Part shown: piece after piece, positions 16,530 through 23,326 of the stretch
How positions within the stretch are numbered: the first letter of the stretch is position 1
How the letters are laid out: each line of letters begins with the position of its first letter
DNA from: an uncultured Selenomonadaceae bacterium
GTDB taxonomy: Bacteria; Bacillota; Negativicutes; Selenomonadales; Selenomonadaceae
Direction: 5' to 3'
Length of the DNA stretch: 33,586 bases
NCBI GenBank assembly: GCA_937902665.1
Contig: CALELM010000022.1
Coordinates: forward strand, 1-33,586
Position numbers and translations under genes: made by a program
The notes under the pieces: model-generated
Database searches by the model: none
What the model was told of the DNA's origin: nothing
The model's input: the letters and a program-made list of their open reading frames with translations, nothing else

Positions 16530-17321
16530 TCAAATTACTTGAAAAAAATCCTTGGAATATGTATCCTCCAAGATTTCAACCGCCAGCTTTCTCTCTGCCA
16601 ATTCCTTCTCCAACCGCATCCGAAGAGCAGCCACGATGGGAAACTCGGTCGAAAAATGCCCCGCATCCACCAAATGCAATCCCTGCTCTGCTGCATGTTG
16701 CGCATCATGATATTTTATGTCGCTCGTGACATAAACATCTGCACGATAAAAAGCGGCTTTTCCAATAAGCTCCGCCCCACTTCCGCTGCAAAGGGCGACT
16801 TTCCTTACTAATTTGCTGCCTGCGGAAACTATACGCACATGAGATGCAAAAAGCTTCTCTTTCACCAGCTCTGCAAAAACTTCCAAAGAAAGCGGTCTTG
16901 CAAGATAACCAATACGCCCAAGCGTCCCCATTTCGCCAGAACCAAGCGGTTCGATATCCTGAAGCCCAATGCGCTCTGCAAGCACATCATTTACACCGCC
17001 CTCTGCAATATCCAGATTCGTATGTGCTGAAAACACGGCTATATCATGCTTCAAAAGCTTTTGCAATCTCTTTCCCAGCGGAAGATCGGTCCTAATTTTT
17101 TTCAACGGACGAAAGATCAATGGGTGATGGGAGATGATCATATTGGCACCCGTCTCTACCGCACGTTCCACTGCTTCATCGCTGACATCCAGACACAAAT
17201 AGATCCTTTCTATGTCCTGCTGAGGACTTCCTGCCAGCAACCCCGGATTATCCCATTCCTCCGCCAGACCTTTCGGAGCAATACGCTCCATAATTTCCAT
17301 CACCTGTTGGCATTTCACCAT
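16530..17321 (-). CDS. Nif3-like dinuclear metal protein
   Basis: Member of the Nif3/YbgI/YqfO family of hexameric metal-binding proteins, often named GTP cyclohydrolase I type 2 homologue; the physiological reaction is not firmly known. The metal ligands are visible: His65-His66 in ISHHPLIF, Asp104 in HTNLDIAEGGVND, His222 and Glu226 in DAGHFSTE. At 263 residues this is the short form, lacking the central CutA-like insertion of Bacillus YqfO. The start ATG at 17321 has GGAGGA upstream and overlaps the trmK stop by 7 bases. The trmK-nif3 pair is a conserved Firmicutes arrangement. Confidence 0.92.
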   Translation of the reverse strand: MVKCQQVMEIMERIAPKGLAEEWDNPGLLAGSPQQDIERIYLCLDVSDEAVERAVETGANMIISHHPLIFRPLKKIRTDLPLGKRLQKLLKHDIAVFSAHTNLDIAEGGVNDVLAERIGLQDIEPLGSGEMGTLGRIGYLARPLSLEVFAELVKEKLFASHVRIVSAGSKLVRKVALCSGSGAELIGKAAFYRADVYVTSDIKYHDAQHAAEQGLHLVDAGHFSTEFPIVAALRMRLEKELAERKLAVEILEDTYSKDFFQVI

Positions 17322-18001
17322 TTCAACCGTTCCTCCAAAGCCTTGATGTTCTCCACTGCTTCCAAATATTTTTTTGTATGCTTCGCCCGCTCGCTTTTTT
17401 CCATTCCTGCTATCATCCGCTTGACTTGAAACAAAAGAGACTCAATATGATGCTTCAAGAGCGGCGATTTCTTTTCCCAAAGGACAGGTCCAATGGACAG
17501 CATCAAAGGCGATGGGTGCTTGCGCCGCCCATGCTTTGCCATGATAATTTCATAAATGCGTCCATCCGCCAACGCCAGTTCCTCATCTTCAATATGCCAG
17601 TAATGGCGGTAAAGCCACTTTCTCAGCTCTGCTGCTGCATTCATTGGCTGCAGCACTAAAGTTTCGGTTGTTTCCAACACCTCGGGATGTGCATGCAAAA
17701 TCTCACTGATGAGAGTTCCTCCCATTCCGGCAATGCACACCGTATCCACCTCGCCGGGAACAAGAACACCCAGACCGTCTCCATGACGCACCTCTATGCG
17801 GTCAGACATTCCATTTTCCTGTACCGTGCGTTTTGCAGCCTCGCAAGGACCAGCATTCTTGTCGCCAGCCACTGCAAAGCTTACCTTTCCCTGCCCTACC
17901 AAATAAACAGGAAGATAGGCGTGATCCGTTCCGATATCTGCCATGCGGCTTCCTTCTTTTACAAAATCGGCAAGTGCCTGAAGCCTGGAATCTAACTGCA
18001 T
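17315..18001 (-). CDS. trmK: tRNA (adenine-N1)-methyltransferase TrmK (m1A22)
   Basis: Methylates N1 of adenine 22 in tRNA, a modification of the D-loop region found mainly in Firmicutes. The 228-residue protein has a Rossmann methyltransferase core with ADIGTDHAYLPVYL at 20-33, VCIAGMGGTLI near 90 and LVLQPMNAA, all typical of the YqfN/TrmK family, followed by a C-terminal coiled-coil-like helix (LLFQVKRMIAG...KKYLEAVENIKALEERL). The start at 18001 has a G-rich site (GGGGGGAT) upstream that is formed by the end of the preceding gene. The frame reaching 18025 would overlap that gene. Identity is strong. Confidence 0.93.
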   Translation of the reverse strand: MQLDSRLQALADFVKEGSRMADIGTDHAYLPVYLVGQGKVSFAVAGDKNAGPCEAAKRTVQENGMSDRIEVRHGDGLGVLVPGEVDTVCIAGMGGTLISEILHAHPEVLETTETLVLQPMNAAAELRKWLYRHYWHIEDEELALADGRIYEIIMAKHGRRKHPSPLMLSIGPVLWEKKSPLLKHHIESLLFQVKRMIAGMEKSERAKHTKKYLEAVENIKALEERLKW

Positions 18002-18002
18002 A

Positions 18003-18290
18003 TCATCCCCCCACATCCTTTTCATTCATAAGCTTGTCTTGCAGTGCCTTGAAATTCAAGCCGCCCTCATAGAAAAGGCTCTGCGTAATATTGCTAAGCT
18101 CCAACCGATACGCCTCCGGTACGGAAACACTTTTCTCGGAAGCCGTCTTTTTCTTCTGTAGGTTTTCCAAAACAGCAGAAAAGTTTTTGCCGCCCTGCTT
18201 GTCCTGATACTCTTCCTTGCGGCGAAAATTTTGTTCCTGCTCATAGCCAATGCCCTTGACACGCGACACTTTCTCGATGCGATCTATCAT
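18003..18290 (-). CDS. hypothetical hydrophilic protein upstream of trmK
   Basis: I do not recognise this 95-residue protein. It is highly charged and probably soluble: an N-terminal helix (MIDRIEKVSRVKGIGYEQEQ), a Lys/Gln/Glu-rich middle (RRKEEYQDKQGGKN) and a helical C-terminus (AYRLELSNITQSLFYEGG, NFKALQDKLMNEKD). No Cys, signal or membrane segment. The ATG at 18290 has a strong GGGGGTGA site; its TGA lies one base before the trmK ATG, and its last Gly codons form the trmK ribosome binding site, so translation of the two is coupled. It is probably the first gene of the trmK/Nif3-like operon. A role in tRNA modification is only guilt by association. Confidence 0.7.
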   Translation of the reverse strand: MIDRIEKVSRVKGIGYEQEQNFRRKEEYQDKQGGKNFSAVLENLQKKKTASEKSVSVPEAYRLELSNITQSLFYEGGLNFKALQDKLMNEKDVGG

Positions 18291-18419
18291 TTCAATCACC
18301 CCCGTTCACAAAAAACAAAGAACCCTATATATACTATATCGCATATCCAATGAAATACTAAAGTTTTTCGTTCTTTGCCAATGTAACTTTGTGGTTGAAT
18401 CCCTTGAAATAAGACTTTA

Positions 18420-18473
18420 CGTTTCAACGAAGCGAGAGGATATGCCCGCCGCTTGGCTGCTCATAAGGTTCCC
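18420..18473. repeat. structured repeat, copy A
   Basis: Shares CGTTTCAACGAAGCGA (18420-18435) exactly with 33537-33552, then a variable loop, CCGCTTG, another variable stretch and GGTT(C/T)CC. CGTT-TC-AACG and AAGCG...CGCTT can both form stems. It lies between the hypothetical gene (start 18290) and the FeoB-associated gene (stop 18507). The rest of that 216-base gap shows no gene. Confidence 0.55.
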
Positions 18474-18506
18474 GCCACCTATGGAGGCGAATACTTCTGT
18501 GCTGAG

Positions 18507-18659
18507 TTATTGACGATAATTATGACATTTCCCACTGCAATGAGGACACATACCTCCACTGCAACACTCAGACGCACCAGAAAGCATGTTTCGATAGATA
18601 TGTCTCACAGCAAAATACAAACTGAGGATCAGTAAAAAAATGATAACGCAATCGCCCAT
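18507..18659 (-). CDS. FeoB-associated Cys-rich small membrane protein
   Basis: A 50-residue gene below usual size cut-offs. It starts Met-Gly-Asp-Cys, has one membrane helix (about 5-18, VIIFLLILSLYFAV), then a short cytosolic tail with six cysteines in all, five of them clustered as CC-N4-C-N2-C-N3-C (residues 32, 33, 38, 41, 45). This is the architecture of the FeoB-associated Cys-rich membrane protein family found beside feoB in anaerobes, thought to help ferrous iron uptake, perhaps by handing iron on from the channel. Its GGGGTGA ribosome binding site overlaps the feoB stop, and the ATG lies 4 bases after it, so expression is coupled to feoB. Confidence 0.85.
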   Translation of the reverse strand: MGDCVIIFLLILSLYFAVRHIYRNMLSGASECCSGGMCPHCSGKCHNYRQ

Positions 18660-18663
18660 AAGC

Positions 18664-20559
18664 TCACCCCAATCCTAAAGCTTTGCCAATCTGGTAAACA
18701 AGCAAAGAAACGACCCATGCTGTCAAAAACGAAAAAACCGCAGAGAATCCCGTCCACTTCCAACTGCCAGCTTCTTTCTTGATCGTTCCAAGAGCCGTAA
18801 CACAAGGAGTATAAAGCTGCAAAAACACCATAAAAGAAAATGCGGAAAGAGCCGTAAAATCTGTGCCGATTCCACTTTTCAAAAACAAGTTTGCCTGCTC
18901 TGCAGCTCTTTCGGTATCTGCATCAGCTAAGCCATAGAGTACCCCCAGTGTAGAAACAACGACCTCCTTGGCAAAAAGACCAGAAATAATAGCCGCACCG
19001 GCTTCCCATGTAGCAAATCCGTGAAAAACAAATAAGTAAGACACGCCCCCACCCAAAAATGCCAAAAAACTTTCGCTCATTTGTGCCGCAAAACCATGGA
19101 AATTGTACTTTGAGAGAAACCAGATCAGAACACTGCACACAAAAATAATAGTACCTGCCTTCACCAGAAAACCTTTCCCCTTGTCCCAAGTTTCGAGGAA
19201 AACCGTTTTCATATCCGGCATACGATAGGGCGGCAATTCCAAAAGAAAGGCAGCTGTATCATTCTTGAGCAAAGTCACGCCTAAAAGCTTTGCTGCAAAA
19301 ATAGCAACGATAAAACCCAAAAGATACATGCAAAACACTACGTTGGCTGCATGAGCTGGAAAAAACACAGCAGCTAAAAGTGCCATAACCGGAAGCTTTG
19401 CACCGCAAGTCAAAAAAGGAGCAACCAGCATGGATATGATACGATCTTTTTCTGAATCCAATGCACGGGCTCCCATAATAGAAGGAACCGCACAGCCAAA
19501 TCCCAGCATGAGCGGCATGATTCCTTTGCCAGTAAGCCCAAAACGTCTCATAAATGGATCTGCAATAAAGGCAACACGCGCCATATAGCCAGTCCCATCC
19601 AAAAAACTAAGACAAAAAAACAAGACAAAAATCAACGGCACAAAGCTAACAACTGCACCCACTCCGCTAATAATTCCATCGACCAGCAAAGACCGAAGCC
19701 AATCAGACACTCCAGCAGAATACAAAAAATCCCCTGCATGATTTGCAAACGAGACACAAATCAAATCATCCAATGCATCTGTCATTGGCTGCCCGATCCA
19801 AGAAAAGGTAATCTGAAAGACTGCATACAAAATCAGGAAAAAAATGATGGGGGCAAACATTCCATTTGCCAAATAACGATCTATTTTTTCTGAACAGCTT
19901 GCCTCTGTTTCACTAAATACAACTGTTTTTTCAACAATACGATCTATCATGGCATAGCGTGCCGAAATCACATCTTCCTCTATCAGATGTGCCTGCTTAT
20001 TGCTGTTCCGAATCGTTTCTATGCTGCCGATATATTCTTTTAACATACTGGAGGGATAAACGTTCTTCATGTCTATTGAAATAAATAAATCCAATAATTC
20101 CTGTGTAGTTTTATTGCTTCGCCCAATGGTTTCAACCACTGGCATTCCCAACAGTTGTTCCATTGCATGCATATTTAATGACATTCCACGTTTCTTTGCT
20201 TCATCTTTCATATTGAAATCAATCAAAAGAGGTATTCCCATTTCCAAAAGCTGAAGCGTCAAAAACAAATTCCTCTCAATATTTGATGAATCCACAACAT
20301 TAAGAACAATATCCGGCGTATTATGCCGGAAATAATCTATCACAACCTGCTCTTCAGCAGAACGAGTACTGATACTATACGTTCCAGGTAAATCTACAAC
20401 AGATATATCATAGCCTTCATAATTGACATATCCCTCTTTTTTGTCAACAGTAACTCCCGGCCAGTTGCCAGTTTTTTGATGAGCACCTGTGAGCTCGTTA
20501 AAAATAGTAGATTTTCCAGTATTGGGATTGCCAGTCAATGCTACTGTTAAGCTTGGCAT
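18664..20559 (-). CDS. feoB: ferrous iron transporter B
   Basis: Inner-membrane Fe(II) permease with a cytosolic GTPase domain. The 631-residue protein starts with G1 GNPNTGKST at about 10-18, the TGNWPGVTV switch region (G2), G3 DLPGTYS and G4 NMKDEAKKRG. A helical guanine-dissociation-inhibitor-like spacer follows, then the membrane domain with two Gate-type repeats (FLDGTGYMARVAFI...GFGCAVPSIMGAR; later GLFAKEVVVSTLGVLYG). It is slightly shorter than E. coli FeoB, as in many Firmicutes; the basic C-terminal tail is absent and replaced functionally by the adjacent Cys-rich mini-protein. AAGGAG lies nine bases before the ATG. It belongs to a Fur-type feoA-feoB-small-gene operon. Confidence 0.97.
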   Translation of the reverse strand: MPSLTVALTGNPNTGKSTIFNELTGAHQKTGNWPGVTVDKKEGYVNYEGYDISVVDLPGTYSISTRSAEEQVVIDYFRHNTPDIVLNVVDSSNIERNLFLTLQLLEMGIPLLIDFNMKDEAKKRGMSLNMHAMEQLLGMPVVETIGRSNKTTQELLDLFISIDMKNVYPSSMLKEYIGSIETIRNSNKQAHLIEEDVISARYAMIDRIVEKTVVFSETEASCSEKIDRYLANGMFAPIIFFLILYAVFQITFSWIGQPMTDALDDLICVSFANHAGDFLYSAGVSDWLRSLLVDGIISGVGAVVSFVPLIFVLFFCLSFLDGTGYMARVAFIADPFMRRFGLTGKGIMPLMLGFGCAVPSIMGARALDSEKDRIISMLVAPFLTCGAKLPVMALLAAVFFPAHAANVVFCMYLLGFIVAIFAAKLLGVTLLKNDTAAFLLELPPYRMPDMKTVFLETWDKGKGFLVKAGTIIFVCSVLIWFLSKYNFHGFAAQMSESFLAFLGGGVSYLFVFHGFATWEAGAAIISGLFAKEVVVSTLGVLYGLADADTERAAEQANLFLKSGIGTDFTALSAFSFMVFLQLYTPCVTALGTIKKEAGSWKWTGFSAVFSFLTAWVVSLLVYQIGKALGLG

Positions 20560-20588
20560 CTATATGTCTCCTTTTAGCTAAACATTCG

Positions 20589-20813
20589 TCAACTAATTTT
20601 CTGGACTTCCACCATAGTCGCATCTTCACGGCGCAAAGCCAAATTATATGACCGAATGCGAACTGCCATAGGGTCACCAAAAGGTGCTGAACGCAAAACC
20701 TTGATCTGCGTCCCAGGAATCATCCCCATTGCCATAAGCCTTTGTTTTAAATCAGAATCGGCAACATGCTTTACTCTCAGAACCATCCCCGCTTTTCCAT
20801 CCCGCAAAGTCAA
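20589..20813 (-). CDS. feoA: ferrous iron transport protein A
   Basis: Small cytosolic SH3-like partner of FeoB required for Fe(II) uptake. The 74-residue product has the typical RLMAMGMIPGTQIKVLRSAPFGDPM core and the C-terminal RSYNLALRREDATMVEV segment. The start is read as TTG at 20813 with GGAGG eight bases upstream; the slightly longer frame at 20822 would begin with the GTG inside that site. feoB starts 29 bases downstream. The leader of about 50 bases contains a Fur-type operator. Confidence 0.94.
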   Translation of the reverse strand: MTLRDGKAGMVLRVKHVADSDLKQRLMAMGMIPGTQIKVLRSAPFGDPMAVRIRSYNLALRREDATMVEVQKIS

Positions 20814-20849
20814 GCCGACCACCTCCAGTGCTTCTATTTTAAATACGTT

Positions 20850-20868
20850 AATGATAATGATTATCTTT
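20850..20868. promoter_or_regulatory. Fur box of the feo operon
   Basis: TGATAAT-G-ATTATCT (20852-20866) matches the 7-1-7 Fur operator with one mismatch. It lies just downstream of the feo -10 element, over the predicted transcription start, consistent with iron-dependent repression. Confidence 0.8.
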
Positions 20869-20872
20869 TACA

Positions 20873-20901
20873 ATAATAACCTATCCCAACAAGGTTGTCA
20901 A
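20873..20901 (-). promoter_or_regulatory. promoter of feoA-feoB
   Basis: Minus-strand TTGACA (20896-20901), exactly 17 bases, TATTAT (20873-20878). Transcription would begin inside the Fur box, about 50 bases before the feoA TTG. Confidence 0.85.
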
Positions 20902-20932
20902 TGCCGCTATGACAAGCCATCACAAAATGAAC

Positions 20933-20969
20933 AAAAAATGCCATCGTTTCCTAAAAGAAAACGATGGCA
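20933..20969 (-). terminator. terminator at the end of the cdaA-to-decarboxylase operon
   Basis: 11-base arms TGCCATCGTTT (20939-20949) and AAACGATGGCA (20959-20969), then six T on the minus strand (A-run at 20933-20938). It closes the operon ending with the decarboxylase beta gene (stop 21015) and insulates the feo promoter. Confidence 0.85.
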
Positions 20970-21014
20970 CGAAAGCATAAAAACACAATGCTAATGGCTA
21001 CACAAGTTATCCCA

Positions 21015-22145
21015 TTATTTCAGCATAGCAAGCATCGTTCCAGCAGCAACTGCTGTTCCAATGACACCTGCCACATTCGGTCCCATAGCATGCATAAGGA
21101 GGAAATTTCCCGGTTTTGCGCGCTGTCCCACGACCTGACTGACACGAGCAGCCATAGGAACAGCGGAAACACCGGCAGAACCAATGAGAGGATTGACCTT
21201 TCCGCCCGTCATCTTATACATGATTTTACCGAAAATAAGACCGCCTGCCGTTCCCCCCATAAAAGCAATCAATCCAAGCAATATGATCAACAGTGTCTGC
21301 GGCACAAGAAAATCCTTAGCAGACATAGTCATTCCCGTACCCGTTGCGAGAAAAATCGTAACCATATTGCAAAGCGCATTCTGCGCTGTGTCGGAAAGCC
21401 TGTCCATTACTCCGGACTCCCTAAAAAGATTGCCAAGCATCAGACAGCCAAGAAGTGCTGCGATGGGCGGAAGAAGGAGACTGATAAATATCGTTGCGAC
21501 AATCGGGAACATCACGCGTTCAAATTTGGTAACAGGGCGAAGCTGCTCCATAGTGACCTCACGTTCCTCTTTTGTCGTCAAAAAATTCATGATAGGAGGC
21601 TGAATGAGCGGAACGAGTGACATATAAGAATATGCAGCAACCGCAATAGCACCAAGCAAATGCGGCGCTAATTTAATGGACAAATAGATGGCAGTCGGAC
21701 CATCTGCACCACCAATGATACCAATAGCAGCAGCTTCTTTTACATTAAAGCCAAGGAGCATTGCTCCTCCAAGAGCCACAAAAACACCTACTTGCGCAGC
21801 CGCTCCCAGCAACAAGGTAGTAGGACGGGCAAGAAGCGGGCCAAAATCCGTCATCGCACCAATTCCCAAGAAAATGAGCGGCGGGAAAATTTCATTTGCA
21901 ATACCATAATGGATTGCCATCATAAGTCCCATTTCATCAAAAAATCCTGTACATGGAAAATTCGCAAGAATGCATCCAAAGGCAATCGGACCCAAAAGCA
22001 ATGGCTCAAATTCTTTGACAATCGCCAAATAAAGCAATACCAGACCAACTGCAATCATAATTCCATTTCCAACGGTAAATGCCGCAAACCCACTGTCTGA
22101 CCATACAGATTGCAGGGAAACGGCAAACGCATTAAAAAGTTCCAT
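21015..22145 (-). CDS. sodium ion-translocating decarboxylase beta subunit
   Basis: Polytopic membrane subunit that decarboxylates carboxybiotin and couples this to Na+ export; shared by oxaloacetate, methylmalonyl-CoA and glutaconyl-CoA decarboxylases. The 376-residue protein has the diagnostic blocks TDFGPLLARP at 99-108, GIIGGADGPTAIYLS at 142-156 (with the essential Asp148), the SYMSLVPLIQPPI segment, and the C-terminal MGPNVAGVIGTAVAAGT. GGAGG precedes the ATG. Directly upstream is a small delta/gamma-type subunit, but neither the carboxyltransferase nor the biotin carrier is in this window, so the substrate cannot be assigned. Methylmalonyl-CoA (mmdB) is favoured by the delta-like partner and the neighbouring cobalamin gene, but oadB is equally possible. 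Confidence 0.93.
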   Translation of the reverse strand: MELFNAFAVSLQSVWSDSGFAAFTVGNGIMIAVGLVLLYLAIVKEFEPLLLGPIAFGCILANFPCTGFFDEMGLMMAIHYGIANEIFPPLIFLGIGAMTDFGPLLARPTTLLLGAAAQVGVFVALGGAMLLGFNVKEAAAIGIIGGADGPTAIYLSIKLAPHLLGAIAVAAYSYMSLVPLIQPPIMNFLTTKEEREVTMEQLRPVTKFERVMFPIVATIFISLLLPPIAALLGCLMLGNLFRESGVMDRLSDTAQNALCNMVTIFLATGTGMTMSAKDFLVPQTLLIILLGLIAFMGGTAGGLIFGKIMYKMTGGKVNPLIGSAGVSAVPMAARVSQVVGQRAKPGNFLLMHAMGPNVAGVIGTAVAAGTMLAMLK

Positions 22146-22168
22146 ACCTTACTTCCTCCTTTCATCCA

Positions 22169-22516
22169 TCAATGCCAAGAACTAATACTTACACGACCGG
22201 AATTCTTCCACCCATTGCGTTCGATTGGGCGAATGGAGCGAACCACGCCCGTTGTGCCAGAAGCAACAATTGCCGCAGCAATCGCCGCAACTACCTCATC
22301 GGGAATCCCAACAGCCACAGGTTCAGCTGGCAACGGCGGTTTCACTTCGGAAGGTTTTTCCTCAACAGGAGATTCCTCCTTGCTTTCCTTTGGCTTCGTC
22401 GGGTCAATGATGTGAATCAACTTAATGACATACATCAAAACCGACAATACAATAAATACCACGGTCATGTTAATCAACATAATAATAATTGGATTGGTAG
22501 TTACTGGTTGTTCCAT
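22169..22516 (-). CDS. OadG/MmdD-type small subunit of a sodium-pump decarboxylase
   Basis: A 115-residue protein with one N-terminal membrane helix (about 9-33, PIIIMLINMTVVFIVLSVLMYVI), a Pro/Glu/Lys-rich linker (TKPKESKEESPVEEKPSEVKP) and a short Ala-rich helix ending in VRSIRPIERNGWKNSGR. This is the layout of OadG (gamma) and of the delta subunit of Veillonella methylmalonyl-CoA decarboxylase, which anchors the carboxyltransferase and biotin carrier to the beta subunit. GAGGTGA precedes the ATG. The beta gene starts 23 bases after the stop. In Veillonella the delta and beta genes are separated by epsilon and biotin-carrier genes; here they are adjacent. Confidence 0.88.
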   Translation of the reverse strand: MEQPVTTNPIIIMLINMTVVFIVLSVLMYVIKLIHIIDPTKPKESKEESPVEEKPSEVKPPLPAEPVAVGIPDEVVAAIAAAIVASGTTGVVRSIRPIERNGWKNSGRVSISSWH

Positions 22517-22542
22517 AAAATCACCTCATTTTTTCTTTCAAA

Positions 22543-23307
22543 CTACGCCATAGTAAGTGATTGCAGCTTCCGACAAAAAAACTGCCGAAATGCAGGAATT
22601 TCCCCCATGCCTTTCATGACCACACGCACTTCAAACCCTGCATTTTTCAACACCATCTTCCATGAAGATTCTCCATTACCGGCAATATCCCTCCCGATAT
22701 GTGTTCCCATAGAAAACAAAAATGGTATCACGCAAACCTTTTTTATGTTTTTCTGTTCCATGCAGGAAACAATATTCCCCAAAGTCCCATTCTCCTTTGT
22801 TTCCAGCTCAACCACATAAACAGGAAAATGCAGTTCATCAGCGTATGCCTGAAATTTTTCTCTGACATCACTTGGGCAATCATGTACCCCATGCAAAACA
22901 AGCAATATGTATTCTCCAACGGAAAGAGAAGCTTCTTGCATTATTATATGCAAGGAGGATACATAATCCTCCTTGCTGGCAAGCAGGAAATCACCTAGCT
23001 GCAACTTCTGAAAATCCATCCTGCAATTTTCAATCTGTTTTTCCAGCTGCTCCCTATATTCTGGTCTATGCGATAAAAAAACAGGCTGAACAATAACATA
23101 TTCATATCCTTTCATCTTTAACATCCGCAAAACATCTGGAAAAAAAACACACAGACCTTCCTTTACAGACAAACAGCCGGAAATATATTCTGACGTATAT
23201 GCAAACGTCACAAACCAATCCGTGCAAACAGCTTCTAGTTCCTTTACCAACGCATACCAGCTTTTCTCTCTGCCTTCTGCGGATAAAGTACCAAATCCCA
23301 AAAGCAC
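22543..23307 (-). CDS. cbiK: sirohydrochlorin cobaltochelatase
   Basis: Inserts cobalt into sirohydrochlorin early in anaerobic vitamin B12 synthesis. The 254-residue protein shows the family pattern: LLGFGTLSAEGREKS at the N-terminus, VIVQPVFLSHRPEY, a metal-binding His in LHGVHDCP (His139/His142), Glu169 in VYVVELET, and His203 in GTHIGRDIAGNGESSW, followed by KGMGEIPAFRQFF. The HG-H block is less canonical than the usual GHGT-H. No signal peptide is present, so this is the cytosolic form. The start is uncertain: the only candidate is a GTG at 23307 with a weak AGG site 20 bases after glmM, which clips the first beta strand. Other cobalamin genes are not in the window. Confidence 0.85.
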   Translation of the reverse strand: MLLGFGTLSAEGREKSWYALVKELEAVCTDWFVTFAYTSEYISGCLSVKEGLCVFFPDVLRMLKMKGYEYVIVQPVFLSHRPEYREQLEKQIENCRMDFQKLQLGDFLLASKEDYVSSLHIIMQEASLSVGEYILLVLHGVHDCPSDVREKFQAYADELHFPVYVVELETKENGTLGNIVSCMEQKNIKKVCVIPFLFSMGTHIGRDIAGNGESSWKMVLKNAGFEVRVVMKGMGEIPAFRQFFCRKLQSLTMA

Positions 23308-23326
23308 TATGGCCTGTTTTCGTCCA

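Noticed and set aside
18420..18473. CRISPR repeat (GTTTCAA-like motif)
   Set aside because: Only one copy at this place and one 15 kb away, no regular spacers and no cas genes.
18250..18513. 87-codon plus-strand frame between the hypothetical gene and the FeoB-associated gene
   Set aside because: It overlaps the starts and stops of minus-strand genes and repeat copy A, and has no plausible start site. The part over the repeat is treated as a repeat instead.
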